Below, one piece after another: positions 1 through 13,309 of a DNA stretch of 64,000 bases (position 1 is its first letter; each line of letters starts with the position of its first letter). Source of the stretch: Trichopria drosophilae (Eukaryota; Arthropoda; Insecta; Hymenoptera; Diapriidae); assembly GCA_030407085.1 (NCBI GenBank), contig CM059582.1, forward strand, positions 21,837,001 through 21,901,000, given 5' to 3'. The notes under the pieces are model-generated. The model worked only from the letters and a program-made list of their open reading frames with translations. It searched no databases and was not told where the DNA came from. The position numbers and the translations under genes were made by a program.

Positions 1-312
1 TTTTTAAAATTGATTCAGACATTTTCAATTTTCAGCGTAATTATACAAATTATACAAATAATTGTTCTTGATCGAATGTGTTGAATGTACGAAACTTTCA
101 TTCTGAACTTTTATTCGCAATTAAAATGTTCGATTCTCATCATTAATCTAGTTTGTAACTTACGACTGAAGCATTGTGGGTTCTCTAACTAACCGCTTGG
201 TTGCCGGAATCAAGCTAGGTACAAACCAAACCGTTTTGTTAATAAAATTAAATGGTACAAATTCCTGAGGAACGTTGCACTACGGTATTGGTAGGTCGGT
301 AGTGCGTATATG
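1..312. other. AT-rich flank, no gene seen
   Basis: Intergenic or intronic AT-rich sequence. I see no open frame with family resemblance and no clear repeat before the MITE that begins at 313. Confidence 0.5.
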
Positions 313-494
313 CAGTAGAGTCTCGGTATAATTGAGTCTCGCTATATTTACATACTAGCATATTTGCCCGGTTGTGTCTCATTATATTTACCTAATGTCG
401 CTCTCAGAAAAGCGGCGCTTTCCTTCTTTTGGTAAATATAATGAGACGGGAGAAGGTGTTGAACCGAGTGGGTAAATATACCGCGCTTCTGCTG
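313..494. mobile_element. pogo-like MITE, family 1 copy a
   Basis: A 182-bp non-autonomous element. It opens with CAGTAGAGTCTCGGTATA and ends with the imperfect inverse TATACCGCGCTTCTGCTG. The same ends and interior recur at 38778-39031 and 54787-55015. All three copies carry repeated modules of the form TATATTTAC and its inverse. Both flanks of this copy read TATATG, so the duplication could be TA within a longer chance match. CAGT termini with TA targets are typical of the pogo/Tigger group of Tc1-mariner; that assignment is inference. No coding capacity. Confidence 0.75.
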
Positions 495-585
495 TATATG
501 AATATTGTCCCAAAAGGCACTTCGATTCTCGCAACTGCAAACCATTCGATTCCTAATCACGAAACTACCCGAGTAGAAGAAATTA

Positions 586-1921
586 TTAACCCCTTCGCTG
601 CGGCGAGAATTTCACGAAAAGTGCCCAAAATGCGGGGAAAAAAAATCGGTTAGATTTTACTGTAACTTGGTGTATAGGGGTTTCTTGGGACGCCGAATAC
701 GAATCGCCGAGTTAGATTTCGAAAATTTAAAATGGCGGATTTAATATTGCGGGCAAATTTTCTAAATACCAATCATTTCGCCTGACTGTTACTCAGAGGT
801 TTTCGGGGTCGCTGATTACGAATCTGAAGTTACATTTTTGGAAAATTAAAAATGGCGGATTCAATATGGCGGACGTCTTAATCGAAATTCGAACTGATTA
901 CGAATCTTATATCAGTTTTTGCATGTACTATACTACGGCAATTTGTTATTCATATGTCAATAATGTTGCTCGTGGCAGGTTGGCAATAGATGCACTCTCG
1001 TGATTATTTATAGAATATTTATCAAAAACTTCTTCAGTTCTGCAGCTACAAATCTATATTTTTAGTTTTTATATATATTTTACAGAGTTTATTATCTATC
1101 CAGATTATCCCGTGTAAATTTCGAAATTTTGTTATGTACTCCTGAGTTATCGTGTTACATGTGGGAAAAAACACTGACTTTTAAACAAAAATATATAAAA
1201 ACAGAAAAAAATTGCACTTTGAAGACCTTTCACGAACCTCCTCGTAGTGAAGTGTGTGAGTACATATTGTATTTCGAAACTAACGGGGACAGGCCAACAT
1301 TAATCCGCGGTATTGGATCCGCCATTTTGAATTTTCAAAATATATCATCAGATTTGTAATCGGCGACCTCGAAAACCCTTGAGTAGCAAGTTTCAAACGA
1401 TTTCATTAATTTTTAATGCAGAAATTGACCTAATACGGAGACATAGCTCATGACAAAGATTTTTGCAAAAGCGTAAAAATAACATATTTTAAGAATGACG
1501 CTGAAGCTAGCAGCAGATTCGCAGCAGCGGAGTCAAGAAAACTGTGGAAATGGATAATTTCTCATTAAAAATTACTTGCATTTAAATATTTTTAGACAAA
1601 TTTCATACAAATAATGTATTTTTGGCAATTTTAATGGCTGAAAACCATAGTTTTTCGAATCCGTTGCTGCGAATCTGCTGCTAGCTTCAGCATCATTTTT
1701 AAGAACTTGTATCTTTTATTTGACAACATGTTTTTGAAAAAGGACAACTGCATGTTGTTCGGTATACCTTAGGCTGGCTAGAAATGGTCAAGTTTTTAAA
1801 TTGGATATATTATTGACTTCATTAGACTAATTTATCTCATGACAAAGATTTGCGTTTTTGCCGCAGTCAGAGAAAAGTCCTAAATGACAAAGATCTTTGT
1901 CATCCGCAGCGAAGGGGTTAA
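586..1921. mobile_element. TTAA-flanked foldback element (piggyBac-like, non-autonomous)
   Basis: The element lies between two TTAA tetramers (586-589 and 1918-1921). Its ends are a perfect inverted pair: CCCCTTCGCTGCGG at 590-603 and its inverse at 1904-1917. TTAA targets and C-run termini are hallmarks of piggyBac-type elements. Inside, blocks with the word AAAATGGCGG occur at about 720-760 and 845-866, and their inverse near 1316-1330, giving foldback arms. There is no transposase frame. A second, shorter MITE (1495-1696) has inserted into it. The short open frames here are not recognisable proteins. Confidence 0.8.
1495..1696. mobile_element. 202-bp MITE with 8-bp TSD, copy 1 (nested)
   Basis: The terminal inverted repeats are about 38 bp and begin ATGACGCTGAAGCTAGCAGC; the right end is the inverse with one or two changes. 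The flanks carry an exact 8-bp duplication, TTTTAAGA, at 1487-1494 and 1697-1704. A near-identical copy in opposite interior orientation is at 24245-24447. An 8-bp duplication suggests hAT-type mobilisation (the other copy shows 9 bp, which would fit Mutator-like elements). It sits inside the TTAA element 586-1921, so it is the younger of the two. Confidence 0.88.
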
Positions 1922-4900
1922 GGCCCTAATCAGAGCCTGACCACAGCGTTACGTCCCCTATTCGGGTAATTTGTTACTTTTAACAGAACCTGTTTGGTTA
2001 ATATTTAATAATGAACCGTTTGATTGCATTTTATGTCATGATAAATTTTTAAATTTGGACCATAACTTTCATCAGCAGTTGTTCAAGATATTTCTGATAG
2101 CGATAGATCGCTGTAAACCGACAACACGTTGGATTCGTAAGCAGGACGTTTCGCAACGTTAAGTGCTGGTGCACTATATACGCGGAATTACCTGTCGAAA
2201 CTCAATCGTTTTTCCCGTCTCGGAAGAGCGGAATCCGAGAATGTAACCTGAATCCGATAAAAACCTTGGACCGCGTCTCGTACGCACGACGCAGAAGTGG
2301 AAGTGGAAACAATACCGTCGAACCTTGTTTTAGGAATCAGCTTCAGGACCGCGCGTTCCGCAAAGCAGGCGAATACCAAATCTTCGTGATGAAATTCGAT
2401 AGTTCGGAATCAGATGCAGCGGCACAAGGCGGCATTAAAACACGTACGCGGATACGTAGCGAAACGTTCGCGTTACTCCGCTAATATTACATGCATAATT
2501 CATGTCGGGTTCTCGTATGACCTTACGTCAGACTTATCGAATCTTTTTGTGCGATCCGGCTTGCGTCGAGATCTAAAAAGACGCATTCGACGCAATTATA
2601 AATGGGGAGCGATGAACGATCGGATGGGAATAAAAAAGAGTAGACTTATACGGAGTTTGCCCGATTTTCTGAGGATGTCGAACTTTCCGGAATTCTGGAA
2701 TTCCTGAACTATTTTCAAATGCCGGTGATTTATCGCGTTTGAAAAAGAATACCGGGAGAACATTAATCATTTGTGATTCATAATATGTCTTTTTTAACTA
2801 GGGAAATCTGAAAGTATATAAAGAATGCTATCCACATTCTCAAATCAAATGTAAAAATCATATAAAGGAAAGAAATTATCCGCTGTTTATAAATTTTTTA
2901 GTCTATTCATGGGTCGGCTCTCAGCTGGACAAGATTGGGTACGCTTACAATTATCAGACAAAAAGAGAAAAGACAAGACCAGACTAGGCATCACTCACTC
3001 AGAGTCAGTTCCACCAATTATGCGACCCGCAGAACGACTTGAACCCTTTTGTATCTCATTTGCACAAGGGTCTAGGAAAACTGTGAAAAACCCCGACCGA
3101 TACAGTCGACGAACTACTTTATCTTCAGAGTTTACCCGCTGGTAGTAAAGCAGCTATCTCCCGCTCAGCAATCGGCCTGCTATTTGTGGTGTAGCGGGCG
3201 CAAACCTTTCTTTTCAACATGCACTTTAGTTCATTGGACTAACCGATATCTTTCTTACTACCTTTTCGATAATAGACAGGGGAAATGTATCTCATATTGT
3301 CTAGTGGCACCGTATATCGACATGCCCGTGTTCCTCATGGATGACGCTGCCATCTGAAATAAGAGTAGCGTGGCTAGAACGCTGTCATAAATTTGACAAT
3401 GTTGTTATTGGCTCCGTCTATACTCATTTTATTTCGAGTTAATCACGTTCAATACCATTTTTTTCACAAAGTATGTTCACTTCACCCCTTGCTATTTTTG
3501 CTGAACGCTTCTGGAATTGGTAATTGGCCATTAATGACCACGAATTGCCGGACGCAATTGACTCCTCGCTACTTAGGAGCTTTCAGCTCCAAAAGAAAAT
3601 ACAATTGAAAAATCGAGAAGAGCCTGCTGTAGACTCCCGAGTTCCAAAACGACCTGTCGAGACTTTAAACTCGATTCGCCCTTTCAGCTTCGCGAAAGCT
3701 CGCCCCTTCTTCTTACCACTCCGTATCGTTTCTCTTTTCATCCTGCCTCGTAAAGTTTTCGCGGCGATGAGATCGTAGCTTCTTCCAAGGTGAGCCATTT
3801 CTTAGTACGGCGGTTTTCTCGCGGGATGCAGGAGAAGCATCTTGCTTTCTTTTCGGTGGGAAACTTGGCGATCAGCAAATCACGCGGTGAAAGCCGCTTC
3901 GGTAAAAAGCACCTGGGAAAAGCTTTCTTCATAATTGTTTTCAGTAATCTACTGCACGCGCGCATATGTTCGAGCCACTGCGAATGTTTCGATATTCCAT
4001 AAGAGGCCTCTGCTCTTTATGTGAACCTTCCGAAGATATTTTGCATATAAGGAGTCTTTGTGATTTATGCGATAAAATGGTAGTCAAACAGTAGGGGATC
4101 CTTATGTTTTCCAAATTTATACTCATTTGATTTTGTGAGTTAACCGAGGACTTTTCGAATAATTTGCTCTTCACTTTTATGCTTATTTTTTGTATATTAA
4201 AAAAAAAAGAATCGAATGATTCTGGAACTGTCCAGCCTATTCTAAAATACTTTATCAAAAGAAATAAGTAAATTAGCATGAAAATGTTTGCCGTTACTTC
4301 AACCATGCTAAGTATTCAAATATACGAGGTAGAAAAGGATGGGTTTAAAAAAAGATGATTATTCTGCTGATGAGTTTTTATGATCTTCCTGCACATTATA
4401 AAGCTGGTCTTAAGAAAAATATTTGTAAACAATACAAAGGAATGCTAGAAAAATGTTCGAATTGGGATTTTTGGGGAGGTGTAAAAATGTGGAGAAATTT
4501 GGGGGACCTTGAAGAGAACTAAATCAATCTGGTCTATTTTGGGGAAATATTTGGAAATCCTCTAGCAACCTGTTGTTATCGAGCAAACTTTGAGGACCAT
4601 ACAATTAATACACGGACAATAATTTTCAACGAAAATATTCGCGGATTGCATAACACCTTAACTATCATGATTCATCACTAGATGGCTGCTAGCAAACATC
4701 TTACGCAACAATTACTGAAACCGGTAATGATGTTTCTAACGACTCATTAGTTGTTGATGTAACCTAAACGGTATTTGGAAAGAAAGCAACAGCTTTCATT
4801 TAAGCAGAAATAACAGTGAACAGGCGCATAATTCAATTTTCTGTACAACTATTACAATATTCGGGAAGGGGGGGGGGGCGGGTCGGGATGTGTAATTATC

Positions 4901-7900
4901 ACCCTCTAATTTTTTCAAGTAACTAATGAATAGTGGAATAGATATGGAAGAAGAACATCCAAGATTTCTTAATTATACGTCAGGATGTCTACAGAAGGAC
5001 AACGTGCAAATGCGACGGCTTTAGATGTAAAAAATGCAGCGATATATTTGGCAAATGTTCGAATGGCAATTGTCCAAAAAGTTATTTGTACGTAGCGTAA
5101 TCCTTCGACCCGTAATGTGTCTGATAATGCCTTTAGGTCGTTTGTCTACTACGCAAACACCGACCCAAATGTAAGGGAAGAATGCCAAACTATCGACACT
5201 ATACTTTTACGATAGTTTACCAAGTGTAAAACACGAAGGGGAACATTAACAGGAAATAATACATTAAAGGATTTCAGATGTGTCATTAATATCAGGTAAA
5301 TGATGTTTTTATTGATGGAAATGGAATCATTAACTTTGGAACTATGCTAAATAAATTGTAATGCAGTTTAGGAAATATGGTAAACATGAGTTTTTTCCTG
5401 ACCGCTAGGAGCAAATAAAATAAATTCTTAGGAGTCTGTGTTGTCTGAATTCAGCAGTTCGAATCAATATTCCCACCTTTTACTTCTCTACAGGAAAGCG
5501 TCTTTCGTATTAGTTATCATAATTTTCTGCAGTCAAATTCTTTTTTCTCTCTTGTCCATTTCCATACCTCAATATCCGTTATTCTTACACCAGCAATGCG
5601 ATTCGCGTGATTTTCTTATGTATAAGAAGACGAACGCGCGGCACTTCTGCCATTCGGAATGTATTATTTATGGTTAGACATATCGCTTCTTCTTATCCTA
5701 AGGTAGGATCTGGAAAATGCCATCGATATACGTTGTGGGGGTGACTGAGTGAGACAGAACGTGAAAAGGGACTCTGAAGAGACGGGATTCGATGAATGAA
5801 AAAAAGAGACATTCTTGGCCCTATATAATTTATTCGTCGTCACTCCCGTTCGCAAAGACCCGGTTCTTCACAATGGGCTCGTGATTGTCCCGCATATGTA
5901 TATGCGATTAGGGCTAAAGTCGGTCGTGAAAAGGCTTTTGTGGATAACTTTTGAATATCTAAAAGAAATTGACATTACCGTTCGAAAAATTGGTCTCGCT
6001 TATCTTTTTTCAATCTTAAAGTGCCGAAAATACACTGCGATAATTTTTGTTGTTATGAAAGTTATTGAGAAGTGATTATGAACCAAATAAGAATATTAAA
6101 TTGTGCATAATGCATTTTCATTTTTTCCAACGGTTTTGCTTCACAAGACACAACATTTCTTCTTATCAAATCCCAATCCGAATTTTATTATTTCAACAAT
6201 TAATTGACTTAATCTGTAACTTTTCATCGAAATATGAATTGTCATCGTGATATTCGAATACTCTCATATTGTCTTATGCATTATAATATCACTAAATTGA
6301 GTTTTCGTCAAAATATACTTATATGACGAAACATTAATTATAAAGTATTACTAAAAACACCGAAAAGGACCTCGTGAATTTAAAAATTACTAGCGAGCTG
6401 TTTTCCTATCTGAATAATCTAAATACACATACGTATATACTTTTATATTGAAGATCACTAAATTGTGTTCAAAATAAAATAAAATTCGTTCCTCTACGAT
6501 AAAAATTGACGAAGTTATGGTCAGTTACACTTTGTACTTAGTAGGCCCCTGAAATATATGTGTCTACGTGCTATTCAGGGGCCTTCGTTTTCGAAATCTC
6601 GGTTCAAAGCCATTTTTAATGCATTAAACCTTTTCATACCGTATTTTTTTCAATATCTTCACTTCCTCCATAAGTTATAATAATTTTCTATGATTTTTTG
6701 AACTTGCAGGTGACAGGCTAAAAGTGTTAAAATAAAAATTAAAGATTTTACAACAATTTTTCACCAAGATAATCAACGTATAATTAAAAATGAATAATTA
6801 CACGAGAAAGTTCATTCGAAAATCTACAAAATCTATATTCAAAAAAATTTTTTTCTAACGCCTGTATTAATGAAAAATTAACAAAAAAATGCAATATTGA
6901 AAATTCGGAAAAATGAAAAAATACGTCCAAAAGGGTGGTTCTTTTTACATGGAATGCCTCATGTACATCCTTCCAATCAAAATCATGATTCGTATATTAT
7001 ATATTTCTTTTATGCGTATTTCGCAAAAGCAGATTTTTATTATGACAGTCTATGGATGATTGATTTTTTAGTTTTGATCCCGAATTTTAGTGGTATTATT
7101 ATTTCATCAACAACGAATTTTGTCTAACTTTTGTGATAATTGATTGATGTAAATTTCCGTGTTAAAGTTGGAACTGCTTTGATGTTCCACTGCCTATATG
7201 TATGATGTAATGTTTGGTAACACTTTTGGTAACACTTTTGATGTTCGGAAATGTCAACTAGAATTTTTCACTATATCGGTTCCAGGTTATCATGCTTATC
7301 TATTACTTCTTTAGTCATTTCCTAATAAAAGTGTTATAATTATATTTAAGCTGTTATTTTAAAATTGTAGGTCAATATTTTTAAATATCCTGTCTACTAA
7401 TTTATTGATTATTGCTAATTTTTTTGCAAAAGAAAGACTGTTATTGAAATTTATATATCTATCAGAATTAGTTAACTTGCAATACTAGTAAAAATAGATA
7501 GTCGGTATGCTTGTTTTTAATAAATAACGATTTCGCAAAAGGTGATTTATTATCGCTTTCAATTTTGCACAAAAACTTTAATCTCGTGTGATAATTACTA
7601 ATACATTTATCATATCCCCCAACTTTACCGCAGGTATGTGTGTAACAACATTGTCAATTTTCTTCCAATAACAAATTCGTTCAACTGATATTTTCTTTAA
7701 TATATAATTTTCATATCAACCGTGAATAAATCAGAATATATTGTTTTCTGGCAGGTTTCCATGTGTGCCCCGAGTATCTTTTAGAGAATTGTTCTGTAAA
7801 TCATTATATTGGTATTTGAACTACATTTGGCATCAATATATTTTTCATGTTTTACTAAAAAATAAAAATAGATTAAACGTAACCGATTTAATTTTAAGCG

Positions 7901-9928
7901 AACAAAAGCTTTCGAATGGAGTATTTATTTTCACGCAGTTATAAGATAATTTTCTGGCTAGAGTATCAGTCTAGTTTTTGGAGGACCTTGCTAAACACAC
8001 AGATTGATAAACGATAAAAGTAGGTAGAACCAATTTGAATTTACTTTTTGAATAAGAAGTTGCTTAGGAAAACCAAATGGGAAAACGTTTACTATTTAAT
8101 GCTAGTTTGGGCAAGTAATTAGTTTCTTGGGAAACTATTTAATTGGTTGGAAGAACCAATAATTTGGTCAGCGTGGTCGACCCAACCAATTTATTGTCAG
8201 TTATGAGATATTGGAGTTGATTCATTCTGCAGACGTTTTGTGGTATGTTGTGCAGAGCGATCGTTATTTTCATTTCATGGTGTTTTTGTAATACGATATT
8301 CTATTCCTAGATTTAAGTTTTTTAAAAAAAATTGTTTAAGTAAAAATTCGTGAAGATGGGTGCGAGTCTAAAAACCGGTAAATAAAAAAGCCGACAGGTC
8401 AAAAAACCGACACTTAAAAAAATGACTATCCACTTGGCGATATATAATTATTTTATGTACCGGGTTTTTTGTTTGTCGGCTTTCTGATTTCTTGGGGTTT
8501 CGCCCCGCACCCCGAAAATAAGCAATTCGTTTACGAACAGATGTTAGGAGTAGTTTTAAGTTTTTTAAAAATTGTTTTAAAATGTTCAGTTTTCGAAGAA
8601 CACGAAAAAGAATTCGACAGATTTTAAACCTCACTTGGGACTGTGAGTCACATGGAAACCGATATTCCTTTAGCGCCTTTATAATGCTGTATGAAAAATG
8701 ACTCCATGTTTTCCCCCAGGACAAAGTACATTATAAAATAAAATTACTTTAATCTTTTCTAAAAATTGTATTCTACTATGTCGAATTCATCTCAGATATC
8801 ACTCCTTGGATTTTCGCTTGTATTTCGACGGACATTTATTCGTTCTGATGCAATTAGGTAGCTAAAATAGCTAAAATTTACTTCGTTTAATTTACAATAA
8901 ATATTAATTTTTATAAAAACATTTTACTTGGGAAATATTCGAATCTTATTTTCGTTATTTTTGTATACCTGCATGTGACATCAGATATCAAAATACTTTA
9001 GAAGAGGACATTGGAATGATGCGCTAAAATTTCTCAGGTAATCCGTAAATGTCAAATATATTTGATGTAAAGTGTTTCAGGATAAAAATGATTGAAACCC
9101 AATAATTTCTCTCTGGATATGTGACAGACATATAATAACAATTCGTAAATAGCGTATTGGTTTATGAGATCATATACTGCCTAAAGAAGAAACGAATTTA
9201 TTATCGTCTACACTTATCTTTCAGTGAGTATTTGCCCCTAGTCAAAAGGAAGCAAAAGAGCAATTGAAACGAACACAAAAGTAATATTCAGAAAGTTACT
9301 CAATGTTTTAGAATTATTTTGTAAATAACTAAAAATTAATGTAATAAAATATTCTAGTATATATTTTCTCAAGCATTCTTTCACTGCGTTACATTTTGTA
9401 TTAATTTTTAGTCTATTTTATAAAAAATGTTTTAATTTTGTTAAGAGGTTGAAATTATATATATTTCTAAGAATACAAATTGAAAACAAACTGTAACAAT
9501 TTTTAAAAAGACAAATTGAAATTCTGAGTTTTTTTATTTTTTTCTTATATTGATTATGCACTTGCAATTAATATCTTAGTTTTATTAATAACAGAATCGT
9601 TCTATATTATAAAATGAGTTTTAGGACCGAGATCAAAATATCTATTTTTATCGAATGTAGACTGACCTCTAAAAGTATAGATTTCCTATATTAAATAAAA
9701 CACAATATGGAAATTGAAATATTTATGAGAATATTTCCGTTATTCCAAAATCTATTTCGGAATGGATCTTTACGAGACAGATCTTGTATCTGAATACGAA
9801 TAAGTATAAAACCATACGTACATTTTCAATTTTTAAACCTTGTATAACTGAATACGAACGAATTATTATTTCAAAACAAATTAAAAATGGATGGGATAAA
9901 CATTTTAAATTTTAAATAATTAAATTCG
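1922..9928. other. long non-coding stretch with GC-richer islands
   Basis: No gene is supported. GC-richer, CpG-containing islands lie at about 2120-2720, 2900-3260 and 3510-3990; the rest is strongly AT-rich. A G-run with interruptions sits at 4868-4885. The open frames in the islands (up to 121 codons) have no recognisable family and no convincing splice context. The islands could be conserved intronic or intergenic regulatory DNA, but I cannot show it. Confidence 0.4.
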
Positions 9929-10110
9929 TTATAACTTTCGATAATCATTATGTAAGGCCTGTGCTACATCTAAAACTACGCCAGCGCTGTATTGTTCATT
10001 TTCAAAATCCGATTTTGTTTTTGAAACTAATCGATTTACTTGTTTGCGAAATCCAAACTGATCTGGAACAACCTTCTTAGAAACTACAATTGGGTTAATC
10101 CTATTTAGTA
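9929..10110 (-). mobile_element. non-LTR retrotransposon relic (reverse transcriptase finger region)
   Basis: The C-terminal third of a 147-codon minus-strand frame reads like the RT segment around motif 2a and the first catalytic motif. It contains PDQFGFRKQ, a decayed spacer, and SAGVVLDVAQAL, where intact elements have the DVxxAF motif with the first catalytic Asp. The frame then stops. The upstream part of the frame (10111-10372) has no resemblance that I trust. This is a short fragment of a Jockey-like element with no 3' end visible. Confidence 0.6.
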
Positions 10111-11594
10111 GAAAAAAAACGAATATGACAATAGAAATTGGGGTTCGGTAGTATCTTGGGCGCCATCTTGAACAAACTGAAAAAAATTTATTTTGAAAAA
10201 TACTATCGGACAAAAAATGTTGCCAATAAAAATCTAGAGCATTAAATTTTCTAAAAAACGGGTTATATACTTGTTTTTCTCGTAATTGCAAAAGAAAATC
10301 AGCAAAATTGTGATGAACGTGCAAAAATGATCCTGAACCGTGTTGTAACTTCTCGAATCGCTCACTATTCACATAGGGATGTCTACATTTTGGAGGATCT
10401 ATCCCCTAAACTGACGGGTTATGACCAAAGTTACTATGATGAATGATATGTAATAAGTACATTTTGCTCATGTTGAACAAGGACATGAATTTTGAATTAA
10501 AATCTCAAAAGGGTCAAGGAAAGAGAAAACACTATAAAACGAGCGAGAAAGGAAAATCAAAAGGTCGAGCAAAGAAAACAATTATATTTAGCGAAATGAA
10601 AATGAAGGTTTGGAAAAGCAATTAACTCGAAATCAGAGCATAAAACAAACATCAAAGGGAAATAGCGGACTAGTTCGTTTGTGTAAATATGGAAAAGGAC
10701 GACGGACGTACCAGGTAAAAACTGACGGAATGAGAATTGCGGAAAATTGAGAGACGTTGATCATTCCCACTAAGATTTATACCGAGAAGAATCTTCTAAA
10801 TGTGATAAATTTGCAGCAAAATATCAAAGGAGCAGAATATAATTAAATTACAAAATGCAGGGGATCTTACTCTTGAATAATTTAGAAAATTGCTGTCAAT
10901 TTTGGAAAATTATGTTACTACGTTTATGACTTCATGGTCAATTTGCTTCATAATTGCTTCATGTAAAAAAGGTATAAAAGTGCGCAGGATCGAAAATGAA
11001 AGAGATGAAAACGGGTAGGGGAAAAGTAAGGAATCATTTCAAAAACCCGAGCGCCAGTGGCAGCAGGTAATGAAAACCCGGGGTTTTCTTCGTGAAAAGA
11101 GAAATGCAGGGGATGAAATCGACGCGGAGTGGTTGCGTTATATGCAAAGTCGAAGACTCGGGTATCAATATGATACGGCAAGAATATCGCGCCGGGAGCC
11201 ACTACGAGCGGACGTCCTTTTGGCTTTTTGTCATTTGAACATCTCGGTAAGATACGACTCCTTTGTTTCCGAGCTTTTCACGGCTATTTCCTTTGCTCCA
11301 GTTTCGCGTGCGAAGAACATATAACGGGTGTCCCACCAGGACCTGCCGAGATTGCGAAGCTTTCCGCGGAGCCTCGTATAATGTGAATATCGTTCGAAAG
11401 TTAATTTCAAATTTATTCATGGACATAACGGGGCTTTCCCGAATTGGAGATTCCAAGGGTGCATGGCTGGACCTGCAGCTAATTTCTAAGTGCGTTGTCT
11501 ATAAGTGCATTTGATATACAAAGCTGAGTAGTGCAAGTTGGAAGAGTATCGATCTGTTTTTTGGTTTTAGATGCATTTTTCCAAATTGGCTATA
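10111..11594. other. non-coding; GC-richer island near 11040-11470
   Basis: AT-rich sequence with a GC-richer island at about 11040-11470 whose overlapping frames on both strands are not recognisable proteins. No repeat structure resolved. Confidence 0.35.
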
Positions 11595-12052
11595 CATCGT
11601 GTAACGCCACCTATGATAATGCCAACTGAACCACAAGTTCCTCTTCCAAAATTGGATCTGAGGCTTAGAATTTGATTAGTAAGCGGTTCTTTTTGAAGTT
11701 ATGTTAACTAGTGAAAGTCCATATTGAAGGTATTTTCAAGCTTTTCAATTCACCTTCGAGACTCTTTGACCTACATTGAATATTTCTCTTGTTATAAAAA
11801 AGGTGAAAAATGCCAATTTTTGCCATTTTTCTCGTCTAACTTTTTTTGCTATACAGCCAATGAAATATCAGAATAAAGAAGTTGTAGACGATAAAAAAAC
11901 GAACAATTTGATCCATAATCGGAAGCGATTAAATAAAATTTAAACCCATAGGGAGTATTTTAAAGATCCAATTTTGGAAAAGGAACTTCCGGTTCCGTTT
12001 TTCATCATTTATCTCCTAGTAAACGGGGTGTCATAGGTAGCGTTACACGGCG
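11595..12052. mobile_element. TA-flanked MITE, CGTGTAACG family, copy 1
   Basis: A 458-bp element bounded by TA at 11593-11594 and 12053-12054. The left end contains CGTGTAACGCCACCTATGA and the right end is its inverse. Internally, words around CAAAATTGGATC flanked by GGAACTTCC form inverted arms. A second copy starts at 63628 and runs off the window. Ends starting with C and a TA target fit Tc1/mariner-group MITEs. No coding capacity. Confidence 0.78.
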
Positions 12053-13309
12053 TATATGATTTAATACTTGTCGGTGCTCATGATCCTGTGTTAAATTGCT
12101 TTGAGAATTATGATGTATTTGACAGTGTTTGAAACAGAATATCAAGTAATACCCAGAAAAGTCAATGCAACTATTTTATACTGGGAAAACAAGTTGTTAC
12201 AGAAAGTAATCAATTTTACTATTTTTTATAGTGGGACCATGATACTTACCAGAATTTTAAACCTAACCTAAAACCTCATCATAATAAAAGTATGTCTTTA
12301 TCCTTAAGGTGGTAGTAAAGTAGTCCGCTGAGAAAGAATTGCTTATCGCCCAAGAACCGATCTTTCCAACGATGTATGCCAACTTTTTTAAATTTTGAAG
12401 TAAGAAAGTTATACACTTCAAAAAAAATGACGCCAATGACGGTAACGGCATTACCATACATCTAAAAGTAAAAAGTATGGTGTCAAAAATGCATTTGCTA
12501 TCTCAGTGTATTTCGGAAAGTAAAAATTCAAAATGTCGGGTCATAAAAGTGTATTTTTATTCGTAATATCCTAGCCATGTATTCGAAATTACAAAACTCG
12601 GTGGTTTTTATGCAATTGGTATTCAATAGTTTTGTTGAATTGGTTTTGAGATTGTTAATCAGTTTTTAAATATTCAAAATAGTGGATCCAATGTAGTCAT
12701 AAGCTACCCCAAAAAGTCCTATATTATAAGTTGCATGTGAATCCCATGAGCTTTCTTGACCCAATCGCCATTTTGTGTCCGCCGTTTTGAATGTTTGTTT
12801 TTCGAAATATGTCTATCTGACAGGTGACTCATTTTTTACACGATTTTTGTGACGTTTAAGAAGCCTATTTTTCAGAAGCTCAAAAAGTGGGTTATTATTT
12901 GTTAACAAATATTTATTTCTCCAAATACTACAATTTCGTTTGCTAACTGTTTAAGAACCATCTTTGAATCAAACAAATCATTTTATCAGTGCATGTGATT
13001 TATATTTTTCTGATAAATGACAATCAAAAACATCCCGAGAGGTGTGAATAAATCTCTTCCTTCTACTTATATTCGCCACACTATGAAATTTGGAAATTAT
13101 AAAAATGAGCGGTATGAAAAAATTGCTGAAATTGTATTATTGATTTATTGGAATATGTAATTATACTATTTTTGAAAAGTTTCAAGGTATTTCATAATAT
13201 TTTGAAGAGGAAGAATCAACAGATCGTTAAATTTTCCTGAACTAATCAGTAGAAATCCATCGCATACACATTTTAAATGTACAGAACAGTCTAAAGTTAG
13301 AATAAATTA
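12053..13309. other. AT-rich non-coding stretch
   Basis: No gene. Scattered words such as GGATCC and GCCATTTTG resemble those inside the foldback elements elsewhere, so this may be decayed element sequence, but no ends could be placed. Confidence 0.35.

Noticed and set aside
3941..4306. 121-codon minus frame
   Set aside because: No family resemblance, low-complexity AT-rich composition, no splice or promoter support.
8368..8724. 118-codon minus frame
   Set aside because: Lys/Phe-rich translation of AT-rich DNA with no recognisable domain.
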